From: Hygrophila difformis
Taxonomy: Eukaryota; Streptophyta; Magnoliopsida; Lamiales; Acanthaceae
Direction of reading: 5' to 3'
NCBI GenBank assembly: GCA_030278955.1
Contig: JAOANR010000014.1
Coordinates: 32,191,453-32,255,452 of the forward strand
DNA length: 64,000 nt
Shown here one piece after another: positions 10,875 through 21,695 of the stretch. The notes under the pieces are model-generated. The model was not told where the DNA came from and did no database searches. It saw nothing but the letters and a program-made list of their open reading frames with translations. Each line of letters opens with the position of its first letter. Within the stretch, counting starts at the first letter, position 1. The position numbers were made by a program, and so were the translations under genes.

Positions 10875-13800
10875 TGTAACACCCCCGTTTTCCCTAAAGG
10901 CTCAGCGGAAGCAAAGAGCGGGAACAAGGGGCCGGTGTTACCGCCACGTATCCCGGGCCGTCCGGAATACGCTAAGGCTAGCAAAAAATATTCGCGGGGA
11001 AGTCAGAGTTGAACATATATGCTAACCGTTAGACATATATCGTAATCTCTGACAAGAAAAGCTTATAATACTATAGCGTATAAAATAAGCCTTAAATTAA
11101 ATTTTGGTATACCACCCAAATAAATGGCGACGCATTTAAAAGAGCTCACCAATAATAATGATATGATAAGAGAATCCCTCCATTTAAAAAGGGGACAAAT
11201 TCCTCATGCATTTTCAAAATAATAATATCCATCGTCGGGTGAAAATAGTGAGGCGTAGAAAATTTCAAAAGTGGGTAGACGCCCAAATATACGTCCTCAA
11301 ATCAGAACAAAATATATGCCAAGTTAACACCGATAAGGAGACTTAAAAAGTTATACACCCTTTTCTTAAATCCGAAAGCATTTAAAAATAACCCGAATCG
11401 TGCCCCGGTGACGTGAAATGGCAAATGGTCCTCCTCAGATATCAAAACCTGAAAAGGGATAATAAAAGTGTAGAGTCAGCGAAAACGATCGCTGAGTAAG
11501 TAGACCCTTACTCCCGGAGGAGGTTGGGTTGCAGAAATAATTTAAAAACAACAGTTATGGTAAAGGTATGCTTAAACGAGAATATTGTGTACATAATGCA
11601 ATATTAATCATGAAAACCTGGGATCAGACAATATAACAATATGTGTTGCCGAAAAATAATATTTCAGCCTTCATGTCAATTGGAAGGGGCCCAAGAGTAG
11701 GGTACCCATTCTCACATGCACATTCAAGGGTTGTGGAAGAGGTATGAAATTTCCTACATCCACCTGGCAAAAGTTGTGGTATCGTTTCGGCACCGTTCCC
11801 GGGTGGCATTGGAAGCACACAACGGCGAGGGTGGCGACAAGATCCACGCACCGATTCCAACCCCGTAACAGTGGTTAACCATAATTCAGGAGTTATCGCA
11901 CTAAATTATAAAGCACAGTAAAAATAGCATACCAATAATCCAAAAGCAGTAGGGAGCAATAAGCATAAATTTAAAATATAATAAAGCAGTTTTTAATTTA
12001 TGCTTAAGCTAAAATAAATTTGGGCTTACTCCCGAAAGAGTAAAAATCTACTTACAGTCACCGTGGACGAAATGGACATGACACACGCACCGCCTACGAG
12101 CAGATATCTCTCTACAGCTATTTGACTAGCAAAAATTTTAATTCCAAGTTAGTATACTGTAAAGATATTCTAACATAAATAATACTAAAATTTCTCACTT
12201 AAAGTTACCGTATGCTTGAAGTTAACAACACGATGCAGGCTAGCAAACAGATGATCCTCTTAAGTGAAACAACTAGTGGACTTGTTATTCCCACACCACC
12301 TTAAACTACTTTGGAGCACCTCTACCGAAAAATAAATTTTCCCTAACAGAAACTAAAATGAAGTATAAAACAAGAAAGAAAATTGAGAGCTGGGGCGTGT
12401 GTAAATGGCTAGAGGTGGGGGGTTTTATATAGGCCAATGTGGTTAGAATAAAACAAGTGTACATATTTTTTTTTTTTTTTTTTTAAGTTTTTCCCAAGAT
12501 TACAGCTATCCCCATTTCCCTATTTTGACTCTGTCTCTCATTAATGATTTGTACTCCCTCTCAATCGTACTCCCCACTTCCCCATTTCTGCCATTCCCTT
12601 GTCTCCTTCTCCATTTCCTCACTCTCTCTCTAGTTTCCACCGCGCCCTTTCTTTTGTTTTTTTTTTTTTTTTCCTTTTGCTCCTTCAAGTACTAGCTCCG
12701 TCAGACGGCGGCGGTAGAGCTCGGCGGCGGCAGCAGCAAGGCTCGGCCTTCATCCTCTTCTTCTCCTTCTTTTTTTCTCCTCTCTTCCTATTCGTTTTGT
12801 GGTTTTGATTAATGTTTGGATTGGGAAAAAGATGGGGATGGTGACTCGGTGGCCACCACAGCGGCGGCAGGGGCCGACGGCCGCGAGCGGCGGCGACGGG
12901 GTTCGACTTCAGCGGCGTTCCTCACTGTCTCGCCTCTCTCTCTATTTCTGTCTATGTCTTTATTTTCATTTTTGTTGATTATTGGTGTTGTTGATTTGAG
13001 AATAAAAATGGTAGTGGTGGAAGGATTTGTGGCCGCGGGTGTTGATGGAGATGGCGGTGGTGTTGGTTTTGAATTTTAGGATTTTGAGGGTGAAAGGGAT
13101 GATGGTGGTGGCGGTGGCTCCACGGCGGCGCGAGGGTGGAGTCGGAGGGCGGAAATGGAGGCTGAGGTGTTGGCGGATGCGGCCTCCGGTGGAAGTGAAG
13201 GTGAAAAATCCGAAGTCGCGCACAGTGAAGGCTGCCGGAGGTTGCCGGCCGGCCGGCGGTGGCGGCGCCGGATTTGGCGGCGGCGGCAGGGTGTAAAAAA
13301 AATTAGGGTTAGGGTTTAGGTGGTTTGGGCTTAGGGTTGGGCCAAGGGGTTATGTATGATTCCCTATTTGTTTATTGGACTACAAATCCTTGCTAATTGA
13401 ACTCTTGAAAATTAATTGAGTAGCCCAATTTGATTTGCTAATTCATGGACTGAATAGATTTAAGTGCACTATATGGACTTAATAAATCTCTAGTGACCTT
13501 ATACTTACAAATCATTTTTAATGGATTTAATCAATCTCCTAATGGTTTTACTTTCGTAAATTAGTTTAACGAATTTAATAGGTTAAATTATTTAATAATT
13601 GGAACCATTAGAAAAAATGATCCAAGATCCAAAATATTTTAATTCGGGCAAATTATTATTTACAAATAGGGTCACTTGTTCATTCTATAATCTATTTGGT
13701 CAAATATTTTAATTAAATCATAGTGATTAATCGGATTTATAATTTATGGACTTGAAATCATTCAAGTCTCTTAATTAATTTTTTTTATAATTAAATTTGT

Positions 13801-14108
13801 TTTTTTTAAATATCCGAGCCATCAAAACTTAACCCTCTTATACTTACATTGATCAAAATTCTATTAGTCTCACAAAAATATTTGTGCTTGAGATAATTAA
13901 ATACGAAGAGCCTAACCTCCAATATTTCATGTCCCAAGTCTTAGAAACTAACCCTTAAAGTATTATGTCCGCTCTTTAATAAATTATCGCCACTTACAAT
14001 TTTGATCAATAAAATCCCTTCTTAGAGGGTGTTTGGATTAGCGATATGAAATAGATTATCTGATTATTAAAATTTAAATTTTTATTTAAAATTTTACGGA
14101 GTGTTATA
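10875..14108 (-). repeat. 5' LTR (element read on minus strand)
   Basis: About 3.23 kb and nearly identical to 5349-8585. It ends in GTGTTATA followed by the target duplication GGTAT at 14109-14113. Confidence 0.92.
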
Positions 14109-14113
14109 GGTAT
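14109..14113. repeat. 5-bp target site duplication GGTAT, right copy
   Basis: Exact copy of 5344-5348 on the far side of the element. Confidence 0.9.
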
Positions 14114-14210
14114 GTGCTATTCCACTAGACATTTTGGTATTCAGAGTAGCAATTTATCATTTTAGGATGTTATGTGCTATTCAATTCTCATTTTCGTCTG
14201 CTCTTGAAGG

Positions 14211-14358
14211 AACATTTCTTCACATAGGTCAGTTATATGTTGCAGTTTCTCAAGTTACGAATACCAGTTTGAAAGTATTGATTTGTGGAAATGATGGTGA
14301 AGAAAGTACTAATCAAACCAAAAATGTTGTGTCTAAAGAAGTTTTGCAAAATGTGTGA
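14211..14358 (+). pseudogene. Helitron/PIF1-type helicase C-terminal remnant
   Basis: The frame reads GQLYVAVSQVTNTSLKVLIC and then NVVSKEVLQNV before a stop. This matches the ending of plant Helitron RepHel proteins (GQLYVA-SRV--KGLK---, then NVVYKEVF-N), where the SF1 helicase motif VI region lies at the extreme C-terminus. The motif arginine of SRVT is replaced (SQVT). No upstream helicase motifs are readable, and the LTR element inserted about 100 bp upstream. I regard it as a dead Helitron fragment; a PIF1-like host gene fragment is the alternative. Confidence 0.65.
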
Positions 14359-14644
14359 TTTTGTTTACATGAATCTCTCAATTTATGTGTTTGGTTTGGT
14401 TACCACTTTGGAAAGAGTTTAATATGCTTCAATCAAAATCCGTTCTTTGCCTACTTGGACACTGTCATAGATTTTCAAAATGGCTTATGTTTTATTGCTA
14501 TCACTTTATTTGATTTTTCAGTTTAAGACTTTGTTGGATAAAAAAACAATTATTTATTTATGTTGAAGTTATATTTCGTTAATTTCATTATATCAATAAA
14601 GTTGGTGTGCTTATTGAATTATAACACATTGTTCTTCACTAGTT
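14359..14644. other. Spacer after helicase remnant
   Basis: AT-rich. The segment ends ...CTTCACTAG before a T run, but no Helitron-type terminal hairpin is evident upstream of it. Confidence 0.35.
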
Positions 14645-16935
14645 TTTTTTTTTGAGAAATGGAACCTTCATTCCGTAGCCAAAACATGGCAAATCCACAA
14701 CAGTAAAGTCATGCCTTACAACATATGCTGCATCACAATAGATTACAACAACCCTCATAAATTCACAAAATTAAAGTACTAAAAGATGCAGGCCCAAACA
14801 GTCGGACAGAGACATCAACAGTTGAACATCCAATTCAGTACCATTCAGTCGAACCAAACTGCACCTTGAAGGGGCCAGCGGACCAGTGGATGTCAGATGT
14901 AGCAAAAAACTACCAATTCTGCAATCTTCATGACAGTAGCAAGAACACAGAAGGACCAATATGTACTCTTGTACGAGCACTTCCACTCACCAGTGTACAA
15001 ATAAGCTTTCATGTGACGGATCAAAATGACATACCCAAACACTGGCTTAAATAATCACGTCTCCACTGTTATATTATTCACAGCCAGTTACATCGACTCA
15101 AAGGATCTAAGTCTAAGCATGATATAAAGTACGCTAGAGATTTGAAGATGGGCTTGAGGGATCACAAGGAAAGGAGCTTACAAAAATTTCAAACCAGTAC
15201 CAACAGGGTGGAATTAAGCAATAGATGTAACAATTCAATTAGCCAGAAACACCAAAACAGAAACCAAATACCCGAACCATCGTCAAAGAGGGAGCAAAGA
15301 AACCAAGCATCTCACGTAGCTCTCATGACCACCTTACTAATTAGACCAACCTCATTTAAGTCAACTACCCGAAACACCATGATCCTTTTCTGCTTTCTAT
15401 AACCCATGAACACTCTCTCTTTCTTTATTGTTATTCATCAAAAAATATATATATACCTCTCTTTTTTTTTTTTTTTTCTTAGTCATCATTTTTTTTTTTT
15501 TCTTCTTATTTATTTTTTTTTTTTTCCTCTTTTTTTTTTTTCCTTCTTTTTTCTTTTTTTTTTCTTTTCCTCGGGGGTTACCCGACCACCAAACCAAAAC
15601 TACAGCAGAATGATCATATTTACACCTTATCCTTCTAGACCTCAGGAACTTAGTAACCAATGAAATTCCGCCCACGCTCATGCTAATATAGACGCACTCC
15701 CACACTTAACCGTAGCTTTCCAGGTCCATGAACAAAGGATACAATTGGACCTGGGAGACAAAGTAGTGGATAACGTAGAAATATGGTTGGAACAAGGATA
15801 ATTGGTAGAATGTGGAGAATATGTAACCAATAGGGAAGCCTAGATCCTTTAAGTTTTCGATGCACTGGAGTGAACTAACTAGCTAGACATGAATTATGGA
15901 GCCATTTTAGGAATGTCAAAATGAAACCCACACATGAAATCATCTATTGAAACTTAAAGCTTGAACTCACCGGGTCTAGACAGCCATCTTCAGTACACTA
16001 TATATGTGTATCAACCCTCCTTGTGTCAGGTTAGAACCATTCTAAGCCAGAAAAAATTTTGGCTCACTGAACGGCCCCATCTGTAACAACATCCTCCAAG
16101 ATAAAATGTTTCAGCAGCAACCTTGTAGACCAGCAGCAAACTTGGGCCGACAAAACGTTTTGAACATTAGCAACCTCAAAACCAGAACAACAGCCTCAAT
16201 ACCATAATGTTTATGTATCTGCAACAGCTTCTTCAATAGTTCACCTCCTCAACGCACGTCCGAAGAAGCTTGCGGCTCATGCATATTCATCCATTATGAA
16301 AATTCCGGAACTTCGATTTGCCTCACCAGTCTCACCATCATCTTAAAGAAACCACAGCAGCACCAGTAGCAAGACATCATTTCTTGCCACTGATTAACGC
16401 GAATCAGCATTCCTTGCCCCTCTCATGTTTCTGCATTCTGATCCAAATATAAGCATGTCTCCAGCACTCCACACAGGCTCAATTGTCATATTCCTGCAAA
16501 AAAGAAACTGGTAGATAAATGTCAGTGTACATCACCATTTCAGGTCCAATCCTCACGACAGCCTCTCAACTCCAATCAGAAAACACCTTCCCTATTCCCT
16601 TATCAACCAATCACTGCTTTATCCTCCATATCCCTTTTAACCACTTCTCTGCTGGTATTATTCCTCTGTTTAATGCTTTTCCATAACTCCTTCATTTTCC
16701 TATGATCTGCCCTCCCATTATACCCACACATAATATATATCACATTTGCCTCCCCACAGACTTTGTTTCTCCTCCCTGAACGTGTCTAACAGTCCATCGT
16801 TTATGCTTCACTAATCACTCAGATAGCCTGTTAGTACCAAGCTTCCATTTCCTCCTCAGCCGCTGCCCCTCGCTTAGCCAGGTGATCCGCCAATGAGTTT
16901 CTTTCCCTAAGTATGTGTTGGATGAATCTAATAAA
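14645..16935 (-). mobile_element. 5'-truncated L1-type LINE, 3' end only
   Basis: Read on the minus strand the segment starts (16935) inside the C-terminal RNase H domain, with HILRERNSLADHLAKRGA followed by a stop near 16830. It then continues as about 2.2 kb of non-coding sequence to an A tail (T run at 14645-14657). NSLAD-LA near the end of the protein is the last conserved block of the RNase H domain in plant L1 elements. The very long trailing part includes a T/C-rich low-complexity stretch at 15460-15570. It may hold more than one insertion. No clear target duplication was found. Confidence 0.65.
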
Positions 16936-17194
16936 ATCTTATTTGACTATATTTTTTTTATATAACTATGCTAAAAAAATAGAAAAATATTTTTCTTTTC
17001 AAATTGACCAAAATAGTTTTTTTTTCCTTTAATTTTTTGCCTCAATTGTTCCTCTACGTTTGTTAATAAAATCCAGTTTGATCATTTTTCTCAATAATGC
17101 TATATTTGGTAGATAATGGAGCAACTAAATTCCTTAAGTACATATATTATCTTTAAATCCGATTTGACCCGATCCAGCACTAAACATTAAACCC
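16936..17194. other. AT-rich spacer between two LINE insertions
   Basis: No gene or repeat recognised. It ends in the 17-bp target site of the next LINE. Confidence 0.4.
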
Positions 17195-17208
17195 AACCGA
17201 CCCCTAAA

Positions 17209-17211
<3 letters not shown>
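17195..17211. repeat. 17-bp LINE target site duplication, left copy
   Basis: AACCGACCCCTAAATAT here is repeated exactly at 20915-20931, bracketing the LINE. Confidence 0.85.
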
Positions 17212-17240
<29 letters not shown>

Positions 17241-20200
17241 GAATTCAGTATCATATCTCATTAAAAAACCAATACCAATTCTTACAGCAAGCCAAAATCT
17301 AATGGGAAGGACTCCCATTCCTTTCTAACAATACAACTAACACTAATGTAATTTCAACTAAGTGTCTGCTACACCCTCTGGTATCACGAAGGAATCCACC
17401 CTCCCAATGAATCTACCACAATCTAGAACCAAATCTCAGTTCCCCCGTCACCGGTAGCTCCCTCTCTTGCTAATTGATCCGCGACACTGTTTCGCTCTCG
17501 TAGAATATGTTGAAATGAACCTTACCCGCATATTTCAATATCACAACAATCGGATCGAGGAGATAGTGCAGCCTACATGGAACATTGTCCGGATTATTGG
17601 TCCATCGCACCACATTACTTGAATCACATTCAAACATTATCTTCGGAAGAGGAACTCTTGATCCCTAATTAGTGCTTGGCAAACCCGATTTATGGCGGTC
17701 AGCTCCGCTTCTGAAGAATCTGAATAAGCTATCTGCGAGCTTATAGATCACCATCCCATCGTTGTCTCTAATTACACCACCCACTCCAGCCGGCCCCGGA
17801 TTTCCCAAGGATGATCCGTCAGTGTTTATCTTCCACCGGCCATCCCTTGGCCTTTCCTATGTCAGTCCATGCCTAGGTACCTTCATGCTAACTCTTCTCC
17901 GTTGCAGCATCCCCTTCGGGAAATTGGTGTCCAACCCCGCTATGCTAACATCTACATCACCCTGTATCGCCTTCCACCAAACACTAACTCTCCACTTGAT
18001 TTCTTCTGTCACCTCCCCAATATTGAAAGATTTATCTTTGAAAACAATCTCATTCCTCTTCTTCCATACCGTCCAAGCAATAGAAATTCCAGTTAAAAGC
18101 CAAGCATCCCTTTCTCATTGTTTCAAACTAGTGTCACACCGCCCTCTTAGCAGACATTTCACATCCCCAGGTAATACCCAACCAACTCCAAACCAAGCCA
18201 CCCCATGGTACCATAATTTACCAACAATTTCACATTTACAGAATAGATGATCAACATTCTCACTGTCCACAGCACAAATCGGGCATGATATATTTTGTAC
18301 CTGAATGTTAGCTCTATACGCCAGGGTCTCTCGGACAGGTAGTGCATCGTTCAACAGCTTCCACATAAGTAATTTCACCTTAGTTGGACATTTTATCCTC
18401 CAGATCTGCCGCCACGCTCTGCTATCCTCGACCTCCCCCCTGTCCGCCTGCATATTCCAGTATGATCTAGTAGTGAAATTGCCGTTGCCTTCCCCCTTCC
18501 AGATAACTCTGTCTTTCAAATATTTCTTGGGTAAGTTGCTGTTTAGTAACAACATAAAATTACTCCATAAGCATAGAGTCTCAGGAATATTTCTTCCAGT
18601 GTACTGCCCCCTTCCACCCAGATATCTTTAGAACCGGATTAGCTTGCCATCCCCAAGCTGGATGTGTAACTCACTTCCCAATCCATCTCTTGCCAGATCC
18701 TCCCACGAACTACATATTCGTCCCCAAAGTGTCCTGCCACATTTAGGTCCCGGTATTAGAGGAGCCTCATTTTTGTAGTATTTGGCGTTGATTACATCTT
18801 TCCATAAAGCCCTTTCCCTCCCAAACCGCCACTTCCATTTAAGCAATAACACTTCGTTGATCCTCTGAACATTCCTGATGCACAGTCCACCCTCCTCAAT
18901 ACTCGAACAAATTTTATTCCAACTTATAGCATGGAATTTCTTTGCCCCATCCCACTCGTTCCAAAAGAAACTTCGTTTCAATTTCTCTAAACGGTCTGCC
19001 ACTCCCCTCGGCATCTTGAATATGGACATATTATATACCGGTAACCAATTCAGAACTGACTTTAATAAACACCATCTTCCTGCCTGGGAGAGCATCCTCC
19101 CTTTCCAACCCGCCAACCTCCTTTCCACCCTTTCAATCACTGGCTGCCATAATGTTATCCCGTTAGATCTTCCTCCAATTGGAATCCCCAAATACATAAG
19201 TGGCCACTGACCCACTGAGCATCCGAATAAACTCGCTGCTTCCCCTACTAATTCTGTCGTGCAATTAATCCCGATCAGACTGCTCTTTCCGTAGTTGATA
19301 TGAAGACCTGTTGCTAAGGATAAGCACTTAAGAATCTCTTAATCATTATAACTTGCTACAACTCCCCCCCCCCCCCCCCCCCCCAACAAAAGATGATGGT
19401 CTCATCCGCGTATTGTAGATGTGTGATCGATGGTCCATTCTCCCCTGATGACAACCCTGATATCATCCCCTGTTCAACCGCACTTGACAGCAAGTAATTC
19501 AACACTTCAACCACGATAACAAGCATGTACGGTGAGAGCGGATCTCCTTGTCTCAACCCCTTCTCTAGTTTGAAAAATTTAGTAGGTGAACCATTAATAA
19601 TAACCGCTGCCGAAGCCATAGAAACACATTCCTTTATCCAACCCCTCCATTTTTCCCCAAATCCCATTACCTCTAAAATACTCAAAAGAGCATCCCACGA
19701 CACATTGTCATAGGCTTTCGCAAAATCCACTTTGATGACAAAACTTGCCTTACCAGCCGCTTGAGTAGACTGTATAATCTCTGACGCCACCAACACTCCA
19801 TCCAAAATTTGGCGATCCTTAACGAACGCCATTTGGGATGTACCCACTACTTTATCTAGTAGTGCCTGCAACCTTCCTGACAAAACCTTTGAGACTATTT
19901 TTTGTATACACCCGATCAAGGAGATAGGACAAAAATCTTTGAACTCAGTCGGCCCCTCTACCTTCAGAATTAACGTGATAAAGGAGCTTCCGGTTTCCTT
20001 TGGCAGCTTACTGTGTGCTTCCAGTTCATTAAAAACCTCTATTACATCACCCTTAAGCCATTCCCAATATTGTTTAAAGAATCCGATATTAAAACCATCG
20101 GGGCCGGAAGCCCTGTTCCCATCACAGTCCCATACAGCCCTTCTAATTTCCTCTTCCGAAAAACTCCTACCAAGCCACTCTCTATCCTCCTCTTCAAGTG

Positions 20201-20914
20201 TTGGCAGCCCAATACTTTCAAAGTGAAATATTTCCTCTTTATGCTTTGTATATAGTGCCTTGAAGAAAGCCACTGCTTGATCCTTAACATCCCTCGGATC
20301 CTCATATAGGATCCCATCAACTCTTATGGCTCCAATATAACTACGCTGCCTGTTGAGAGCAGTAACCGCATGGAAAAATTGAGTATTTTAATCACCTTCC
20401 TTTATCCATCTCAATCTCGATTTTTGAAGCCATCGCCTCTCTTCCGCTAGCATAACACCTTTAAGTACCCTTCTCTTACCCATCCATTCCGCCCTCACTG
20501 CCTCCCCTGCTCCACCACCTTTTAGTATATCCTCAAGATGATCTAACTCTGCCATTAGGCCCTTGATTCGCTTGTCCAACTCCATCGCCCCATACCCTTC
20601 CCAGTTTCGGATTTTGCCTTTCAACGAAATCTGTTGAAGATCCTAACACCCCTACCCGAACTCTCCCTGCCCCACACATCTCCAACCAACTCCGAGAACC
20701 CTTTCTCCCCCATCCAGTAATTGTAAAATCTGAACGGTTTAGGACCCCAAGATGATTCCCCCACTTCCATAATCACCGGATAATGATCTGAAAGAACCGA
20801 CTCCCCCCTCCTCTGATACACCCCGCTCACCGCACAAAACCACCTCGGAGAAAGAAGAAACCTGTCTAACCTACTCCCCGCCCTCCCTCCCCTGCCCAGC
20901 CAAGAAACCTGTCT
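17212..20914 (-). mobile_element. 5'-truncated L1-type LINE with C-terminal RNase H
   Basis: A 3.7-kb non-LTR retrotransposon bounded by a 17-bp direct duplication, with its A tail at the left (T run about 17231-17239). Order on the minus strand: end of the apurinic endonuclease, linker, reverse transcriptase, zinc-binding domain, RNase H, short 3' UTR. Most of the endonuclease domain and all of ORF1 are missing, as expected when reverse transcription stops early. Frames are interrupted, so the copy is dead. Confidence 0.93.
17423..20905 (-). pseudogene. LINE ORF2 remnant: EN end, RT, zf-RVT, RNase H
   Basis: Endonuclease C-terminus at about 20905-20621 (GSRLDRFLL, SDHYPVIME). Reverse transcriptase at about 20240-19380: ASGPDGF, PISLIGCIQKIVSKVLSGRL, VKVDFAKAYD-type block, GLRQGDPLSPYM, then LQYADE where the catalytic motif is normally Y/FADD, so the second aspartate is changed. 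A run of about 21 C (19364-19384 on plus) follows and destroys the frame. The thumb region (YLGIPIGG) continues at 19215-18628. The zinc-binding domain lies at about 18420-18170 (W---CPTKVKLLMWKLL, CPICAVDSENVDHLFCKCE). RNase H at about 17840-17440 has INTDGSSLGNPGPAG, AELTAI, FECDSSN and NSVADQLAREGA, ending at a TAG at 17423-17425. It encoded the enzyme for target-primed reverse transcription. Confidence 0.92.
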
Positions 20915-20931
20915 AACCGACCCCTAAATAT
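20915..20931. repeat. 17-bp LINE target site duplication, right copy
   Basis: Exact copy of 17195-17211. Confidence 0.85.
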
Positions 20932-21425
20932 GTTAATATATAAATCTTGACCTTTTTTTTTGGGTAGAAATATATAAATCTTGACCTTAAATAAAAACAA
21001 TGAAATACATGAGAGTTAAATATTTTTTTAGGCCATTAAAGGAGTCGTTTCCATTTTTAGGCCATCAATTGTTTTTATTATGGTTTTCGGTCATCACAAG
21101 GCATTTGTGCTGAATTTATGGCCAATTTGACCAAGTCAATGCCCCAACGGACTGCGTGTGTTGCACTCTCCACGCGATGACCTAAATGTGGAAATGCTCT
21201 CCTTCTAATGGCCAATTTCAGTTTTTTTTTTTCTTTTTTTGGTGTAATTGATACACCATCCCATTATTTATGTCTCATTCTCATTTTTATCCACCATAAT
21301 ATTTTTGTCTCTGTTTCATTATAAGAAATTATTAAATTTTAATCACCACACATACACCATCACATAACATCAATAAATAATTAAAATTTCAAACCCACTA
21401 CATTAATAGATTCTAACCAACAAAA
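20932..21425. other. Unclassified spacer
   Basis: Begins with a short duplicated phrase ATATATAAATCTTGACCT (about 20935 and 20968). A mixed-composition stretch at about 21020-21220 contains repeated 'ttttaggccat' phrases that may be an old transposon fragment. No coding sequence recognised. Confidence 0.35.
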
Positions 21426-21602
21426 GTTGGTTTGAGTGGAATGGGACTCTGGTTGCTTAAGTAAGATCTCGTGTTCGAGCCTTTTGTATGCAAAAAACTG
21501 CTTGGGGAGAGACGTACTCAGTTGCCCATGCAGATGCTCGATGGATTAATCTTGGGTCCAATATGGTCTGGGAATGCCCGGTTAGTCACCAAAAAAAAAA
21601 AA
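21426..21602 (+). mobile_element. tRNA-derived SINE
   Basis: A 177-bp unit with pol III internal promoter boxes in tRNA-like spacing: A box TGGTTTGAGTGG (21428-21439) and B box GTTCGAGCC (21473-21481), 33 bases apart. It ends in 12 A residues (21591-21602). No tRNA cloverleaf or anticodon can be formed from the whole, so it is a SINE and not a tRNA gene. Flanking duplications are imperfect at best. Confidence 0.75.
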
Positions 21603-21695
21603 TTACCCCACAACTATAACATCATACATAAATAAAAAAGGAATAAACCCATTATATTAATAAATTTTACCCCATAACTATAACATGTGGGGTAG

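Larger units (their letters stand above)
5349..14108 (-). mobile_element. Non-autonomous LTR retrotransposon, ~8.76 kb, LTRs longer than the interior
   Basis: Two nearly identical direct repeats (5349-8585 and 10875-14108, each about 3.23 kb) flank a 2.3-kb interior, and the whole is bounded by the 5-bp duplication GGTAT. Read on the minus strand the LTR begins TATAACACTCC and ends GGGGTGTTACA, so the ends are inverted repeats (TGTAACAC/GTGTTATA). A tRNA-Met primer site is found on the minus strand inside the right-hand LTR (10871-10860), and a purine tract precedes the other LTR (8598-8586). No gag, protease, RT or integrase frame exists inside, so it must be moved by another element's proteins. 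The few LTR differences indicate a recent insertion. The termini and hairpin/purine-tract layout resemble Ty3/gypsy elements, but family assignment is inference. Confidence 0.92.

Noticed and set aside
14630..14645. Helitron 3' end (CTAG before T) downstream of the helicase remnant
   Set aside because: No GC-rich terminal hairpin 10-12 bp upstream; the T run is better explained as a LINE tail on the minus strand.
15397..15705. Lys/Arg-rich 102-aa frame on the minus strand
   Set aside because: Encoded by a T/C low-complexity tract inside a LINE 3' region.
17762..20255. Plus-strand frames over the LINE (for example 17762-18250, 18878-19210, 19939-20226)
   Set aside because: Antisense to the recognised LINE domains.
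21426..21500. tRNA gene
   Set aside because: A and B boxes are present but no cloverleaf or acceptor stem forms and the unit ends in poly-A, so it is a SINE.
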